A stretch of DNA of 64,000 bases from Pelecanus crispus (taxonomy: Eukaryota; Chordata; Aves; Pelecaniformes; Pelecanidae). The stretch lies in contig NC_134662.1 of assembly GCF_030463565.1 (NCBI RefSeq), positions 2,728,001 to 2,792,000 on the forward strand, given 5' to 3'. The notes beneath the pieces were generated by a model. It was not told the origin of the DNA. It saw nothing but the letters and a program-made list of their open reading frames with translations, and did no database searches. Positions 34,112 through 47,783 of the stretch are shown here, in pieces (positions within the stretch are counted from its first letter, which is position 1; every line of letters starts with the position of its first letter). A program made the position numbers and the translations under genes.

Positions 34112-36700
34112 AAGGGTCAGTGTTCAGTGCTAGCTTTTGGTGATTGGGGAGAAGGGTTACAGTGCTGTGACTTCTTTGTGCTGAATGCAAAGAGGTTCCC
34201 CAAATAGATGGATGGGGAATCCTAAAGCGTCTCGCTGCTGCAGGCAGACTCTGTACTGTAGAAGTTGGGACTTGGGCCCTCATTGTGGCAGGCTGAGCTT
34301 GCTGATGTTCAAGACTGACTGGAATAAAAACATGCAGTAATAGGGTTAGATATGCAAAATGCAAGCTATCCTTAAGCATTACTCAACTGTATGGCATTTC
34401 ATTGCCAAATCTCCCTTGAGGAGCCCTTTGTTTACATTTTGACATGGAGCTGTACATGATGTTTACTCAGAAATTCATATTAAAGTTTTTTCCAAGGATA
34501 AGGTGAGATCCTGAGATAGAAGGGATGAGTCACTTTTAGGCAGTCTACAATGATGAAAATGCAGCATCCCAACACACCCAACCTTGCAGTGCAAGTAGAG
34601 AGCTCTCAATCCTGAGCCCTCAGCAAGGCTCACTTGCATATTTGTACTTTGCCCCAAATCCCCACAAAGTTTAGGCAATGTACAATGATATTTAATTGCT
34701 TTCTGACGGCTCTGCTTTCAAAGCTAGTGGTGGTTTTTTCAGGCTGGAGTTACAAGTTTGGGAGATACCAACCCAATTTTATCTAACACCTGGGATAAAT
34801 TAAACTGAGTTTTACTGTTGGGCAATTAGTTTGCATGTGTCTACAGAAGTGGAAAAAAACCCATTTGTTTACAGCTGGTTTCACTTGCAGGTTCTCAATC
34901 TGCAGTATTTGGGCTACAAACAAAGCAGAGTAGTTTGTTTATTACAGCAGTACCTAAAAGACTGAATGGAGCGTTTGTTGTGTTAAGTACTGTACAACCA
35001 TAAAAAGGGTTAGTCAGTGGCTAAGTAGCTAGTCCCAACATGGACTTGGGGCCAGGCTGTGATGTAGAGCCAGCGCTGGGAACTTTGCCCAGGCCCTGCA
35101 GTTTAGACATAGCAAGAGAGAGTTTCTTTTATTTTTATTTTACATACAAAATGGTTATAGAAAATTACCCCATCAGGCCTCAGCATCGTTCCCTATGCAT
35201 TTTAATGGCAACCAGGACAGAGTTTGCAGCCTTATAAGCCTTAAAATGAGCACTGGCCTCAGTGTTGTGCAAGCTGGTGCTGCAGCTGGGCACGCTGGAT
35301 GCATCTGGGCATCAGCCAGCACCACCGAGAAGCGATGGCACCAAGTTTGCCTGGAAGCATTGCTCTTTGCGCTTCCCCAGGGCTCTGTGCATCGTCCCTG
35401 CAGGGTTTCTACCAGCCTGGTGCTGAGCCTGGACCTTGCAGGATGCGAGCACGCAGCCTCTGCCACGTGTAGCCACAGGAGGGTGCAGTGTCACCGGGAT
35501 GCTGAGCTTCGGGGACTGGGTCCTGGTGCTGTGCTGAGCACAGGGCACTCTTCCATCCCAGGAGTGAGTGAGGATGCAGGGGAGCCGGAGGGAGAGCATT
35601 TCAAGTGTCTCCTGGAAATGCATCATCATCTCATCCTAGAGAGACGGGAAGCAACTGGCTGGCACTGTTTGATGTTGGAGATGAATTGTAATGGCCGTTG
35701 GTTGCCTGTGAAACCCTTTTTTCCAGGCAAAGTCCAATACCCTCTGCCTCTTTTCTGTGAGTATCTGGTCCCTTTACTTTTCTCCATTTTGTGGGCTTTT
35801 GTGTAAGTGACAGGGGCCTTGGCTTGCGAAGGTGTGTGCAGCTCCGAGGTGGCTCCATCACCCCTAGAGGCAGGTCCAGACTGGAGTAAGACCTAGTTTT
35901 TGAGCTGAGCAGTTTGCATGACCTGGTACACGTATGAGAGGGTCCTCAGAGCAGTATTGCTTTTGGGTACGGGGCTGCGGGGGGGTTGGCCCCAAGCACA
36001 CAGATTGTGTGTCCTTGCACATCAGGAGTCTCTAATGCTGTATCCACCATCCAGGAGGGACTGGAGACCCTGCACACCAGGGAAAAGCAAGCTTCCCTGG
36101 GAAGGCAGAGGGACAGGCAGCACCGAGCTGCTTGCTGCTGAACCAGGAAGATGGGCATCTGCATGGGCATCTGCAGCCTCCATCCCTCTTCATTACACAC
36201 TGGGCATGTTTGGAGACAAGCTTCAGCAGACAGAAAGCCCCTGGTATGGCACCAGGCCACGACTGGAGCAATTAGTTTTTCCCTGGCCAGAAGCAGCACC
36301 ATTCAGTGAAACCCCAAATACTTTGTTTAGTTGATCTTTTATGTACGCGCTTTGGGGGCTCAGACAATGGCTAGCATGGCCTGGGGAGGAAGGAAACCGC
36401 TCTTTCCACCCAGCCAGGGAACCGGCCAAAAATCCAGCCCAGCAATTGCAGTCCCTTTGAACTCAGTTTTCAAACAGAGAGCCACGCCTTTCCAGCCTGA
36501 ATGCCCGTAAGGAAGAGTTGTCCTCCTGCTTGCGTTGGGATGCCCCGGGGGGCTGGGGCAGCACTGGGAGTGGAGCCGGGGGCTGCGGACTCCCACCGTC
36601 AGGCATCTACTTCTGGAAGCAAAGGATCTTTTTCCTTGTTTTCTCAGGGCTGTTAGGATGAGCATGCCTACCAGGCAATACTGAATAATTCGGGACTAGC
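34112..36700. other. Intergenic, nothing recognised
   Basis: Includes the 203-codon frame at 35195-35806, which has no recognisable domain and is treated as chance. Confidence 0.5.
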
Positions 36701-38310
36701 AGAGGCTCAGGAGGTCCCTCCCGGGCATCTCCTGCTCAGGTCACGCTGCTGCGCCATCCAAAGAGTGGAGTTCAGAGGGTTTCAATAATGGTTTACACAA
36801 ATTCATGGAAGAAAATTAAATGTTAAATGCAAATATACAGCTTCTGGCCTAGGTTCAGCCCTGCACTTAGTTTACTGATAGCAGAGGACAGAGGAGGATA
36901 TACCACAAAAAGTAGCAAAGCTTCTTGCTTTTTTCTTAATCCCTTTTCTTAGGCATCCCATGGCCAGCATCCCATTAGGACGTAGGGCTGTCCAGGCCTT
37001 TCTGGCTTTTCCTTTCTCCATTTCCATCTAACGGTCAGATGCGCTGGGTCAGCCTGGGTGGCACCCAGGACCATCGCCAAGAGCGCCGGCTGCTCAGGCC
37101 TGCCCCAGGGCCACATCCTGTGGATTTGGCAATGTTCGCACCTAGAAGGGCCGCGGCAGGACACGCAGTCGGGGGGGTCTGGCTGTCCTGCAGACTTGGC
37201 ACCCACACCGCGCTTCACAGGGCTGCAAACCCTCCCAGAGCCCCCCCTTTGCAATTTGCTCCTAGGCAGGCGGGGTCTCACGTTCAGGGAGCTTGGTCTA
37301 AGACTTAGGTTACGTCGTCCCCCAGCAACTCTTCACCCCCTTACTCTTCATTCAAGCCCTCTTATACTAAAAGGCTCCTTGGGGACGATTTTGGGGTCCC
37401 TCTGTCCCCGCTGACAGGCTCAGGCTGCAGGTTGGCTGCCTGGTGCTGCCGTCCCTTCCCTCTGTCCTTCCCCAGGGCCCCTTTCTGCATCCAGAGAAAA
37501 GCAGGGCAGCGCATGGCAATTTGGAAGGGCCCGTTTTTATAATATTTGCAGAATTGCCAGGTAATTCTCTCTTTACCAAGGCTCATATATTCAGCTTTCT
37601 AATCTCAAAGACAACTTCAGAAGGAAGAAGGAAATGAGCTCCTGCCCTTTATGGTTGCTTATTGTTTTATGTGTCCTGAGAGGGCTTTGTTTTTAAACAA
37701 GCAGTATTTTATTATTTGCAATGTTTATTCTTTACTTTAGAAATGTATTGTCCTCTGTGGGCCACTCCGCGGTGGCAGCAGAACAAGAGAAATTATGGCA
37801 TCACAAGAGCCAGCAGGGCGAAAATGATGTAACTCGGGAGGGAAGGGACTTCTGAAAACATTAGCAAATTCTTGAGGGCTTTTTTACATTTAAAGCCGGT
37901 ATCTAACATTACCATAGAGCACAGCTGCCTTCATTAAGGCCATTTCATCAGACACGCACTGGCTTTTTAAAAGCATTTTGAAAACTACGGTTAAAATGAA
38001 GGATGGGAGTGTTGTTCATTGTTGGGGAAAAAAACAAAAATCCTGGCTTGCTTTATCTGTTTTGTCTGCTGTCTGCCACCGTCAGCATGACCTCTTTGCT
38101 TTATCGCTTTTATTGGGATGTTTTATCGGCCAGGGAGCTGCCTGCATCACCTCTGGGGCTCTGCTTGCAGCCGGGGCTGCCCGGAGAAGATCGCTGCCTG
38201 CTCCTTTGCCGAAAGGCTTAGCTGATTAGTTTTATACTGTTGCAGGCAAGACCTGCCTTCTGCACTGATGTCAGCAGTCAGGGCGGGACTTTTACAGCCT
38301 TGTGGATTTG

Positions 38311-38314
<4 letters not shown>

Positions 38315-38342
<28 letters not shown>

Positions 38343-38400
38343 GGATAATCCTGGCAAAATTCCTGAGCAAAGGGTTTTTTTTTTCTTTTTTTTTTTTTTT
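38315..38400. repeat. Two long T-tracts
   Basis: 28 T at 38315-38342 and a second T-rich run at 38375-38400 broken by one C, separated by 32 bp. Confidence 0.95.
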
Positions 38401-38609
38401 GAGCAGCCCCTATACATGCTGCCTCCGAGCCGCTCTCTTATTACTGCTCACTTCCTGAAAGGAGACTTTTTAGCAAAGCCTCTAGCTCCAGCGCTGCCTG
38501 AGTCTGACAGAAGAAGGTTATTGAGGAAGGCGACATAAACCCTCAGCCTGGAAACTTTCTGACACGCGCAGGACTGAGGGGGAGAGAGAAGCTTTTGGCT
38601 GCTGCTGGG

Positions 38610-38629
38610 AAAAAGAAAAAAAAAAAAAA
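38610..38629. repeat. A-rich tract
   Basis: A-rich run of about 20 bases interrupted by a G, 210 bp after the T-tracts. Confidence 0.9.
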
Positions 38630-39540
38630 GAAGCTCAAGGAATTAAAAGGGGGAAAAGAAGAAAGAAGGGAAAACACTAGAAAAGGTAAAATACTCTTTA
38701 AAATAATTTTTCCAGAGAAGACTCTTTGAGGTTGGAGTGGGGTGGTCTGGGGTGGAGGGAACGCGAATGTTCTTTGAAATCAGAACCGTCTCCCTGGAGA
38801 AGGAATGAGCCCGAAGAGCATTGCACGCTGGAAAAACATTTATGAGAATGAAAACCATGTTCACCCTTCTCCAACATTCAGAGTTTCCATAAAAACGCAG
38901 GGTTGTGTTTCAAAGTGTCTGCAGACAGCAGGAGTCAGGCATCTGCACTCGCGCGCTGTCTCCCTCGCCTCCCCCATCCCCACACCGCTCCACTTTTTTT
39001 ATTGCATTAAGCCATCTGATTGCATGTTTGCCGCTCTAAAACGTAATTCTCTTACGCAGAGCTGCTGTGGGTGAAACTCTCAATTACAGAAAGCAACAGC
39101 TATAATCCCTATTGCAGAATTATACATTCCTTGCTCTCTTCATTCCTGAGAATAAACACATACAGCGCTCCCTCTCCCTCTTTCGCTGTCTCTCTCCATC
39201 TTCAGGAGCTGCCAATGCCTCTTTCCCTCCTGTATGATGTGGTCAGAGGATTATAAACTGTCTGCCCTGAAAAAGTTGCAATGTCATTAACTTCGTGTGC
39301 ATCACCAGGCATTTGACCTCGTTGCACTAGTCATCTATTTCTTTGCTTTGATTATGTTTTAAAGTTTTTTTTCTTTAAAAAAGATCAATCCCTCAGAACA
39401 TGTTATTTTAAACATCAAAGTAAATATTAGTGATGGTGAAATGCCAGAAGATTATCTCATTAGAGCTGAAGGAGCTGTGCTATAAATAGAAAGGAGTTTA
39501 TAAAATAACCTTGGCAAATATCTTCCAGAGGGGAAGAATC

Positions 39541-42500
39541 AAACCAAGAGGGAAGCGCGGAGCCGTGCTGGTCAGAGCCGCGCTCCAGGGCAGGTACCCT
39601 GCTTCGGCGCCAGCCGCGGCTGTGCGGCAAAATTTAAAATTTCAGACGGAGGCTCGTTTTGGGGGACTTTTCTGGTCAAGCGTACAGAGGGATGTAAACC
39701 TCAGGGGGCGTTTGTTTTCCTGTTTCAGTCCATGCCAATACCCATATTGGCTGGAGATAGCTCAGCCACACCAGAGATCTGTTTCTTATTCTGTTCATTA
39801 ATATTCTTGTTAGCAGAGCCCACGTGGTGACAGCGTCTGATCTAGTGCATGACGGGTGATAGCAGGAAGATTTTTGAAGCCTTTGTTCATTTCTGGTCTC
39901 CCCTGTGCTGCGGATGGTAGAAGGGGAAATGCTTTGTCAGGCGCCCAGGTGATTCCCCAGCCGGTGCAGGGGTGTTCCCTGCTCACCATAGCCTTGCCCA
40001 GACTAGTCTGAAATGCCTCTGTCAGTGAGGCTTCCTCCAGTTCTCGGGAGGTTGTTCCAGTGTCACGAAGTTTCTCCATATATGGAACATGCCGAGTGCT
40101 CCGGCTGCTCCATCCTCGGCTTCCCGTTGTTCCTGCTTCGCCCCACGGCAGCACCCTCTCCTTTCCTTCTCCTTAGATCCCTAAGACCTCCAGCGCTTGT
40201 TGGTGCGTCTCCAGTCGCTTTCCCTGAGCCGCTGCCTGTTGGGTGGAATGGGAAAGGTCCTGTCATCTCCTGTAAATCATGCTTTTCCCAGATAAGACTC
40301 AGGGGCTGAGCTGTTTTGTTTGGCAGAGGAAGACCCCGATAAGCTGCGACTGAGCGAGCAGTCGATGGGTGAAGTGCAGCCCTAAGGGAAGCTATTGCCT
40401 GCTCAACAGAAACTCTGCTAGGCATGCGAGAGGCCTTTTAAGTACCAACATGCAAACCTGTAAGATGAGAGGCTCTGTTATCGCTGATGGCTCACGGCCA
40501 CCCAGGGACTGTTCCGGGGAGGAATAAGCGTGCTTATCATCACGTGAAGCCCGGTCCGGAGACAGCACGGGCTCAGCTGCCCAGAGGAGCAGCTCCATGG
40601 CAGGCTTTTCAGCGCAGGTTGCATCAGGCCCACCCAGGGGATGATTCTGTTCAAGCACTTATCTAAAGCTTATCTGAAACCCCCAACTCCAAAAACCACT
40701 TTTCTTGCCAAGTTTCCAGCAATTAGTTCATTCTAAGCCAGAAACACCGCAGGATGTGTTTGTCACGTCCTGTCCTGCCTAGATCTCAAGTTAACACAAA
40801 TGAACTTAAAACAAACAGAATTTGGACCAAATTTGTCAAGTTTTCAGAAACAATTCACAAGTGATTTGGATGATGTCAGCTCAGATGTGCTGAAGATATG
40901 CAAGTCAAAAAATCTTCGCGTGCCCTCTCCACCATAGGAAATGTTTGCAGGGCGAGTAGTTACAAACATTTCCTGGGAATCTGTAAGCAGGTCGGATCTC
41001 ATGCAGCAACTGGGGAGTGAGAAACATGGAAAACCACCAGCCTGGATACAGACTCATTTTTCAGCACTGAAGGAGGTTTTAAAGGGATACCATCAAAGCA
41101 AGTTTTCCCATCTTGGTTACTGTGAGTGCCTTCAAAAAACTCTGCAACCAATTCAAGAATTGGGAGATTCTCCACTGAGAAACTCCGCAAACATACTTTA
41201 GCTCCATCTGACTTCAGTGGAGCAATGTCAGTGGCACATGTTAAGTGCAGGGTCTCCGTCCGGCTGCTCCACTGCTGCTACTCTCTTACTTTCTGCATTC
41301 TCCCAGGCTGGCAAGAGAGTGCTTGGGGTATGCCATGGCTGACTATTCAGCGTCTTTACGCTTCGGTTTATCATCCCAAACCATTGTTATTGCTCTTGTG
41401 TTTCCTACTCTTCCATTGTAGCTTCATTTTTAAAGGGAAAATGAGATAAAATTAATCTATTCCTGTGCCATTCTGCAAATCCTTCTGAACTCAAACATTC
41501 ATAAATGTTGGTTCCAGCTGAGCTGAAGTGGTGGGTGAAATCCTGGCCTCCTGCTGTGGGAGTTGTGCCACTGACCTCAACAGGACCAAGACTTCACACC
41601 AAAGTGGCTTCGGTCAAAACCACAGTGCAAAGGATGAGTTCGGTCCTATCGGGGTTAGTGGTTCTTCATTCCCTGGCCATGAACGAAGGCAACTCCTCCA
41701 CGGCTGGGCACAGAGAAATGTACTCGGTGGCCTTAGGGCTGCAGCTTCCTCGTTAGGAAGCCACACGTGCTTGTGAGTCGGCATATTTTCTGTTGCACCC
41801 TGCCATATCCCATCAAATCCAAACCATCTGGGCCATATGTTTCCCTGAACAGAGAACCTGCAGGGAGGGAAAAAGGGCCCATAAACTCTCTGCACAACAG
41901 ATCTCACAGAGCTCACTTAAGGGAGCCGGAGCCTGGAAACGATCTGCAGATCTTCCAGATCTGTAAGGGCTGGATGGAGTCCATAGCCCGATGTGGTCTG
42001 CAAGAATTCATCCTGCCGCAGACCTCTCCTGGCACGTTCCTCTGTGGTAACATGTCCTGGGGTCTGTGGGTGCTCGTTGGCATGGTCACGCTGCCTTGCG
42101 TGAAGGGGGCCCCAGGGTGATTGCATGGGGGGCCCCCCGTGCTCCTGCACAGACTGCTGCTTGGCCGTCACCAAAGCACTTCTCTGCTCGCCTTGGTTTG
42201 CCCTGCTGTGAATCGAAGCCAGTAGCATTCACCTGCTTGCAGGGAGGCTTTGAAAGGCAGGGAGGCTGCGGGGACGGCAGCAGAAGCTAGGCTGTGCGTT
42301 TGCGTTACCTGCACTCAGTGCCCTGGGGGGCTGGGTGCTGCCTGCACGCCTGCAGAGGGGGAGTCTCGGTCCGGGGGCACTGGGAGCACACAGCCCAGCA
42401 GGCAGCGGGGAGGGTCCAGCAGATCAGGACGAGCCCGCTCTCTGGCCAGCCAGGGCTCCTCTCCCTTTCTCTGTGTCACCACAATGCGGCCGCTTCTCTG

Positions 42501-45500
42501 AAAGGACACGTTTCTGATTTCCTGGAGGGACAGCGTGGTCAAAACTGACTTTGCCGCTTTAGGTTCCCACTCCACAGCTCACTGCATTTCCTCCAAGCCA
42601 CTTCTGTATGTGACCCCCCTGAGACAGCCTGGGTTTTGTGATCCAAACCTGATCTAATGCCAAAGTTAACCCTGTTCTGAGAGTGGGGTGGGACCAGAGA
42701 TCCCCTTGAGTCCCTTGCAACCTCAGTTATTCTTTAATTCAGTCTGGCAGGACCAAATCAGCAACGGGTGCTGGAGACGGGCAATGCTGTGGCTCCCTTC
42801 CCCTGTCCAGGACTGTGCTATTGCTGGGTGCAGCGTTAGGCACCGCTGTGCCGTGGGGATGCGGTGCCGTGGCAGTGGTAGAAGGAGCTGCTGATCTCTG
42901 TGCTCACTGCAGGTCCTACGGTGCTTCTCACAGCCCCTCTGGGTAACAGGAGTCACCTCAGATGCAATTCCTGGGAAGCTCAGTGGGGCTTTCTCGTCTG
43001 TGCAGCTTCAGCGGATGAGACTGTGCTGTACCGTGGATGCACGTGGTGTGGCAGGCAGTGAGAAGGGCTGTAGCGGGGCTCTGCCCTCCAGCATAGCACT
43101 TCCAGTCCGATGACCAGACACGTCTTTGTCGGAGGGTCCCAGCACAGGCACAGCGCTACAGATGTGTGGGGTATGGCCCTGCCCTAAGGCCAGCTTGACG
43201 AAGCAGTCAAATTCAGGGTGCCACGCTTGGTGTGTGAGCTGTGACAGGTCTTTGTAAGGTATAACCGTATAAAAACGTGCTACTGCCTGAACTGGGACAA
43301 ACTGCGCATCCCTTTCTCAGAGCAGATCCCGCCTGGAGAGACCCGGTGGCGGTTATGCAGGTGAGTGGAGCTCAGTGTTGGCACAGGAGGGTGTTTGTCT
43401 TTATGCAACCCCAGGGCTCGGTGCCTTGTGTTGCTGTGTTGTGTAAGCACAAACACTGCTGAAGGGCTGCTGCGAGAGCCAGCTCTGCTGGGATGCAGAT
43501 GGCTGCACTGGGCTGTTGCAGTGGCTGCGTCTGCTTCCCTGCCTGCTCAGAGGTGTGAGTGCTCCTGGCTTTTCTGAGAGCCTGGGGCAGTTTCCTGGCA
43601 TCCTGAGCACAGCAGAGCCGTGTTGCTTGCTAAATGGTGGTGCAAGGGGAGCAGGAGGAGCACGGGCAGAGAGCTGCTTGTGCAGAGGCCCAGGAGATCT
43701 GGATTCTCTCTTGGCTGCACTGAACCCCGCAGAGAGAAGGGGTAATTTTATGAAGGGGCAGTTTTATGGAGCAGAAGGCAGTCACGGAGATGCCAGATAT
43801 AAAACCAGCATTCGTGCATGGCATATCCAGAGATATCGGCAGTGCACGATGGCATACAGAGGGGCGTGTGGGTACCAAACACAGACGTGCCTGCAGGTAG
43901 TGTGTATCCTCGTACAGCTAGCGTGTGTTCTCATGCACAGCCGCACACAAACAGCTGCAGTCCTGGTCTGCATGCATGCGGATGACATGTGCGTACTTAC
44001 ATCCATGGTGCGTGTGTGTATTTGGCAGGGGCACTGTATGGTCAGCGAGACGCACTTTCTTTTAATGACTGCTCGGTTGTCTTTTTAATTCTGCTGTTTT
44101 GTGCATGGCCAAAGCCAGCAAGGAGAGTGGTGGCAGGGGGCCAGCAAGTCTGGGTCACATGGAGTGGCTCCAAACTATTGCATAAGTCCTGTCTGAAAGT
44201 GGACCTGCTTGGTGGAGTCATCTCCTTAAAGCAAAAGAAGTCCAAGGCTGGGAGCATTGGGTTGCTCGGTAGCCACCTTATGTCTGGCTGAAGTTGACTG
44301 GTCTAGCGGCTAGATTTGGGCTCAGCTCTGGGGCTCGCACTGCCCCAAGCCGAACACCTCTCCCTGATGATGATATGAGCTGGCACTTCTCTCATGCTTT
44401 CCTGTTGAGGACCTCCAAGCATTTTGCCACACTTGGAGAAATGCAATGACCCCAGCTTTCCAGATAGGGCCAGATCCTTATGTAACAGAGAGATAGTATT
44501 TCCAGAAAGCAAAGCAGTCGGTGTCAGAGAGAGGTCGGTGCTCCCAGCTCTCCACTCACATGCCCTCGCTTTGTCATGGGTTTCTTGCCCCTTTGCTGGT
44601 GAAATTAAAGATCCTGCTGGATTTTGGAGAGGAGTAAGGGGGTAATTCAGTCATTTCCTCACTAAGATTGCACTGAATAGACTTGACCGTAAAACAATTC
44701 TCGTGTTTTTTTTAAAAAAAAAAAACTCCCACACAGTACTGGAGTGAGCCCAAACCCCTGTGAAGCTTGCTTGTACAAAGGGATAGAGGGTGTGCCCAGC
44801 TAGAGCACAGCAGGGCCCGGCGTGGAGTGCAGCAGCGAGCCTTTGGGAGGGAGCTGGTGGTCCGAAGGCAGTGAGGGTGTTCCCCTGCTCACCCAGCCTA
44901 GTACCGGGTGCTGACAGGGGGACGGAGACCCGGGCTCAGACCCGTCACCTCCCGGGTTCAGACTGGCAGCATCAGTCTGGATTCCCCACGTTCCTGGTGA
45001 GCGCCTTTTAACAGTGTGAAAGCAGCATCTCTCCTCCAGGTCTAAATTTGACCCCAGAGGCGCTGGGATGGGTGTCTGCAAAGAGCCACTCTTAGGGTGA
45101 GAGGAAGCAGCCCTTACAAGCGAGGGGGGCTGCAGCGAGTGTCGTAGGTCCCCTCTCAGCCCGGTGGATGCCAGCAAGAAAGGGAAAGGTGAAAGCCCTT
45201 GTCTTTACTCCACTGTGGGCTTGGTAACAGGAGCAACCAGAGGGATGGCAAGGGGATCCTAAAGGGTTGCTGTGGAGCAGCGCAGGCAGTAACCATCCCA
45301 TGGCTGGAGGCTGCTGTTTTCTGGTGAGCAGTGATAACTACGTGTTTCTAATTCTTTGCTTGCCGTGCCCCCAGAGAGGCCAGGCTTGGAGCAGCAAAGC
45401 AGATTAAGGTTCAAGCTCTTGTTTTCGGTTCTGCAGACCTGTGACTTTAACCCATTTTTCACATTCTGCAGCCAATGCTCCTAGCAGTGAGCTGCTGATT

Positions 45501-45700
45501 AGTTAATGCTGACTTTTCCATTTTTAACCCATAATGCTACTCTAGAGCTGAGAAATGACTTCCCAGTGGAAGTCCTGTCATGCTGGCAGGATAACTGCAA
45601 AAAGACTTCTGCCATCTGCAACTCAGCATGTTTTCAACTTAGCAGTCCAGCCAAATATTTTGTCAGGAATATCAGGACGGTCTCTTGCTGAAAGCTGGGG
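39541..45700. other. Intergenic, GC content rising, no gene recognised
   Basis: Frames up to 190 codons lack family features. A possible MIR-like remnant is at 44.4 kb and a T8A11 run near 44.71 kb. GC and CpG density rise to the right. Confidence 0.5.
44395..44500 (+). repeat. Possible MIR-like SINE fragment
   Basis: gacctccaagcattttgcca, then ttggagaaatgcaatgaccc and ctttccagatagggccag resemble the 'cctccaaagcgctttac ... ccccattttacagataggg' portion of MIR. Weak. Confidence 0.3.
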
Positions 45701-47733
45701 AGGTCTCGGGAAGCTTTGCATCCACCCGCGTGCTCGCCGCCCGCCTGGCCTCTCACCCTCTGCCGCAGGAGGTGCAGCACGGCGCGGCGGGAGCGGTGCT
45801 GTTTACTCTGTCCTCAGGAACGTGCAGGAACCTGCCGGGAGCTGGGGTGGTGACTGCGCACACATGAAATGCCCGCCGCCCCAGGGGAGCGCGGCGGCCC
45901 AGCAGCCCCCGGCCGGCAGCAAGCACGCAGCTGCATCGGCGACCCAGCGCACGGAGGGAGGGACCTGCCCATTGCCATACCCTGGGGTGTGCAGAGGCAC
46001 GGTGATGAGGGGGAGGGAGGTAGAAATAGTGAGAAGTGATTTGGGATTGATTTCAAGGACAGGAGGCAAGAGCGTCGTCGCTGGCGTTCCTCATCCCCTG
46101 TTGCCTTTGCCTTCCCCTCCTTACACTGCAAATGGCGAGGAGAGGCTGGAGGCACTGGTGGAGATGGGAGAGCTGGCGGTACGGAGAGCGGCTGTGTGCA
46201 GTGGGGGGACAGCAAGGAGAGCTCCCCTTCAGCCATGAACTGCAAACAGGCCCTGTCCGTGCCCGGCTGTAAGGGCTGAGCTCTGATTTCTTGCTACATA
46301 AGCGACTGGCTGACATTGCCCGCTCCTCCAATCTGGACCAAGAAGCCTGCTAAATAGGCATGCAGATCAGTTGCATGGAAGTTGATGTTTGATGGGCGGG
46401 GTTGAAAATGCGAGAAAACGACTGATTTTCCTTGAAGACTCTGGTTTTGGTATGTGTTTGTTTTATATCTGGCTGGAGCCATCTGACTGTGTGTTTTCTT
46501 ATGCTGAAAAGGCTGGCCTGGGTCACTGCGGGTGGCTTTCTGCTAGCCGCCTTTGGATGCGTGCTGGAGACCTTGATGATGGAGGTGGCCACTGGCACGT
46601 GCAGCTCCCTGCGAGGCTGAGCACACAAAGGTACCATTGAGTTGGCCCTGGAGACCCGGGCAGGGCTGCCTTCGGCCGCTGCCTGGCAGAGCTCACCAGA
46701 GCTTTTGCTTTTAAGACATTCCAGTCCCCAATTAAACGACTTCCTCAGCCCTTACGCTCTTTGTGAGCTCCCCGCTGTGTGCTTGCTCTCGCAGGGAGGT
46801 GGAGATGGGGTTGGTGGTCTTGGTGTCTCCTTGCTCTGACCACACTTGCCTCTGCGGGTCAGGCAGCAACAGGCATGTGGCAGCTTTCTGAGTGTCCCCT
46901 GAGCAGAGCAGCGTGGGCTGAAACCGGGACAATGCCTGGAGACCCGCGGGGAGGAGTTGTCCTTCTGCCTTGCGGCAGTATTTGGGAAGTAGATTTCAGC
47001 CGAGGGTTTACAGCCAAAATTGCGGGCCTCCATGAAGCAGCGACAGCAGGTGAGAAGGGGGCTGTTTTTTCAGAAAACACGGCAATCTTGGGATCAGCAT
47101 CCATGAGCTACAAGCACTGCAAGGTTTGCTGTGGGTGCAGTGGGCAGCTGTGATAACAGGCAGTAGGTAACAGCGCACTGCGTGGAGCAGGGGGTCCGTG
47201 CAGGTGGTGGGCAAGGCTGAGAAATCTGGTGATGCTGCTGCCAAGTGCCTCTCCATGGCACTGGCATGGCCCAGGAGCCACACATCCCAGCACCCTGCAG
47301 TCCCCACCGTATTTAGCTTGGTTTCCAAAGAGAAAAAGGCCTGTGGAGCAAGCTGTGTGCTTGCAGATCTTTCCCCCGATGATAACTTTTGAACTGGTAG
47401 GACAATTTCAGGTTGGAGTGGATGGAGGAGCAGAAATCTCTACAGCGCTGTGTTTGCTGGGGCTGTGCATGCTGGCCACGTAGTTGACCACCCGCGGGGT
47501 CTGAAGGCCAGCTCAGCCCCTTGGTGGGGTCAGGAGGGAGCCGGGGCCGAAGCTGGCCAAGCTGTGGGACGTGGTGTTGCAATAACCCCAGCGCGGTTGG
47601 GAAGTGCCGGTACCCGGAAGAAAGAAGAAATAACCGTGAGAGCCGGTGACTTTCATTAATTCATTAACGCTGTTGCTAATAGCACAGCCCAGAAACACTG
47701 TTCGGGGTGAAGCGGTGCGGCTGCAGGGCACGG

Positions 47734-47783
47734 CTCTCGCTGCTCGCGCTGCTCGCGCTGCTCGCACTGCTCGCACTGCTCGG
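47734..47783. repeat. 9-bp tandem repeat (GCTGCTCGC-type)
   Basis: About five copies of a GCTCGCGCT/GCTCGCACT unit. The length is a multiple of three, so frames stay open across it (Leu-Ala or Arg-Ala runs), which creates false open frames on both strands. Confidence 0.9.

Larger units (their letters stand above)
36770..39540. promoter_or_regulatory. Candidate non-coding regulatory block
   Basis: AT-balanced, non-repetitive sequence rich in transcription-factor-like words: octamer ATGCAAAT at 36827-36834, forkhead-like GTTTACA near 36791 and the MEF2-type CTATAAATAG at 39480-39489. Interrupted by T and A tracts at 38.3-38.6 kb. No exon recognised. The regulatory reading is inference from texture and motifs. 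Confidence 0.25.
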
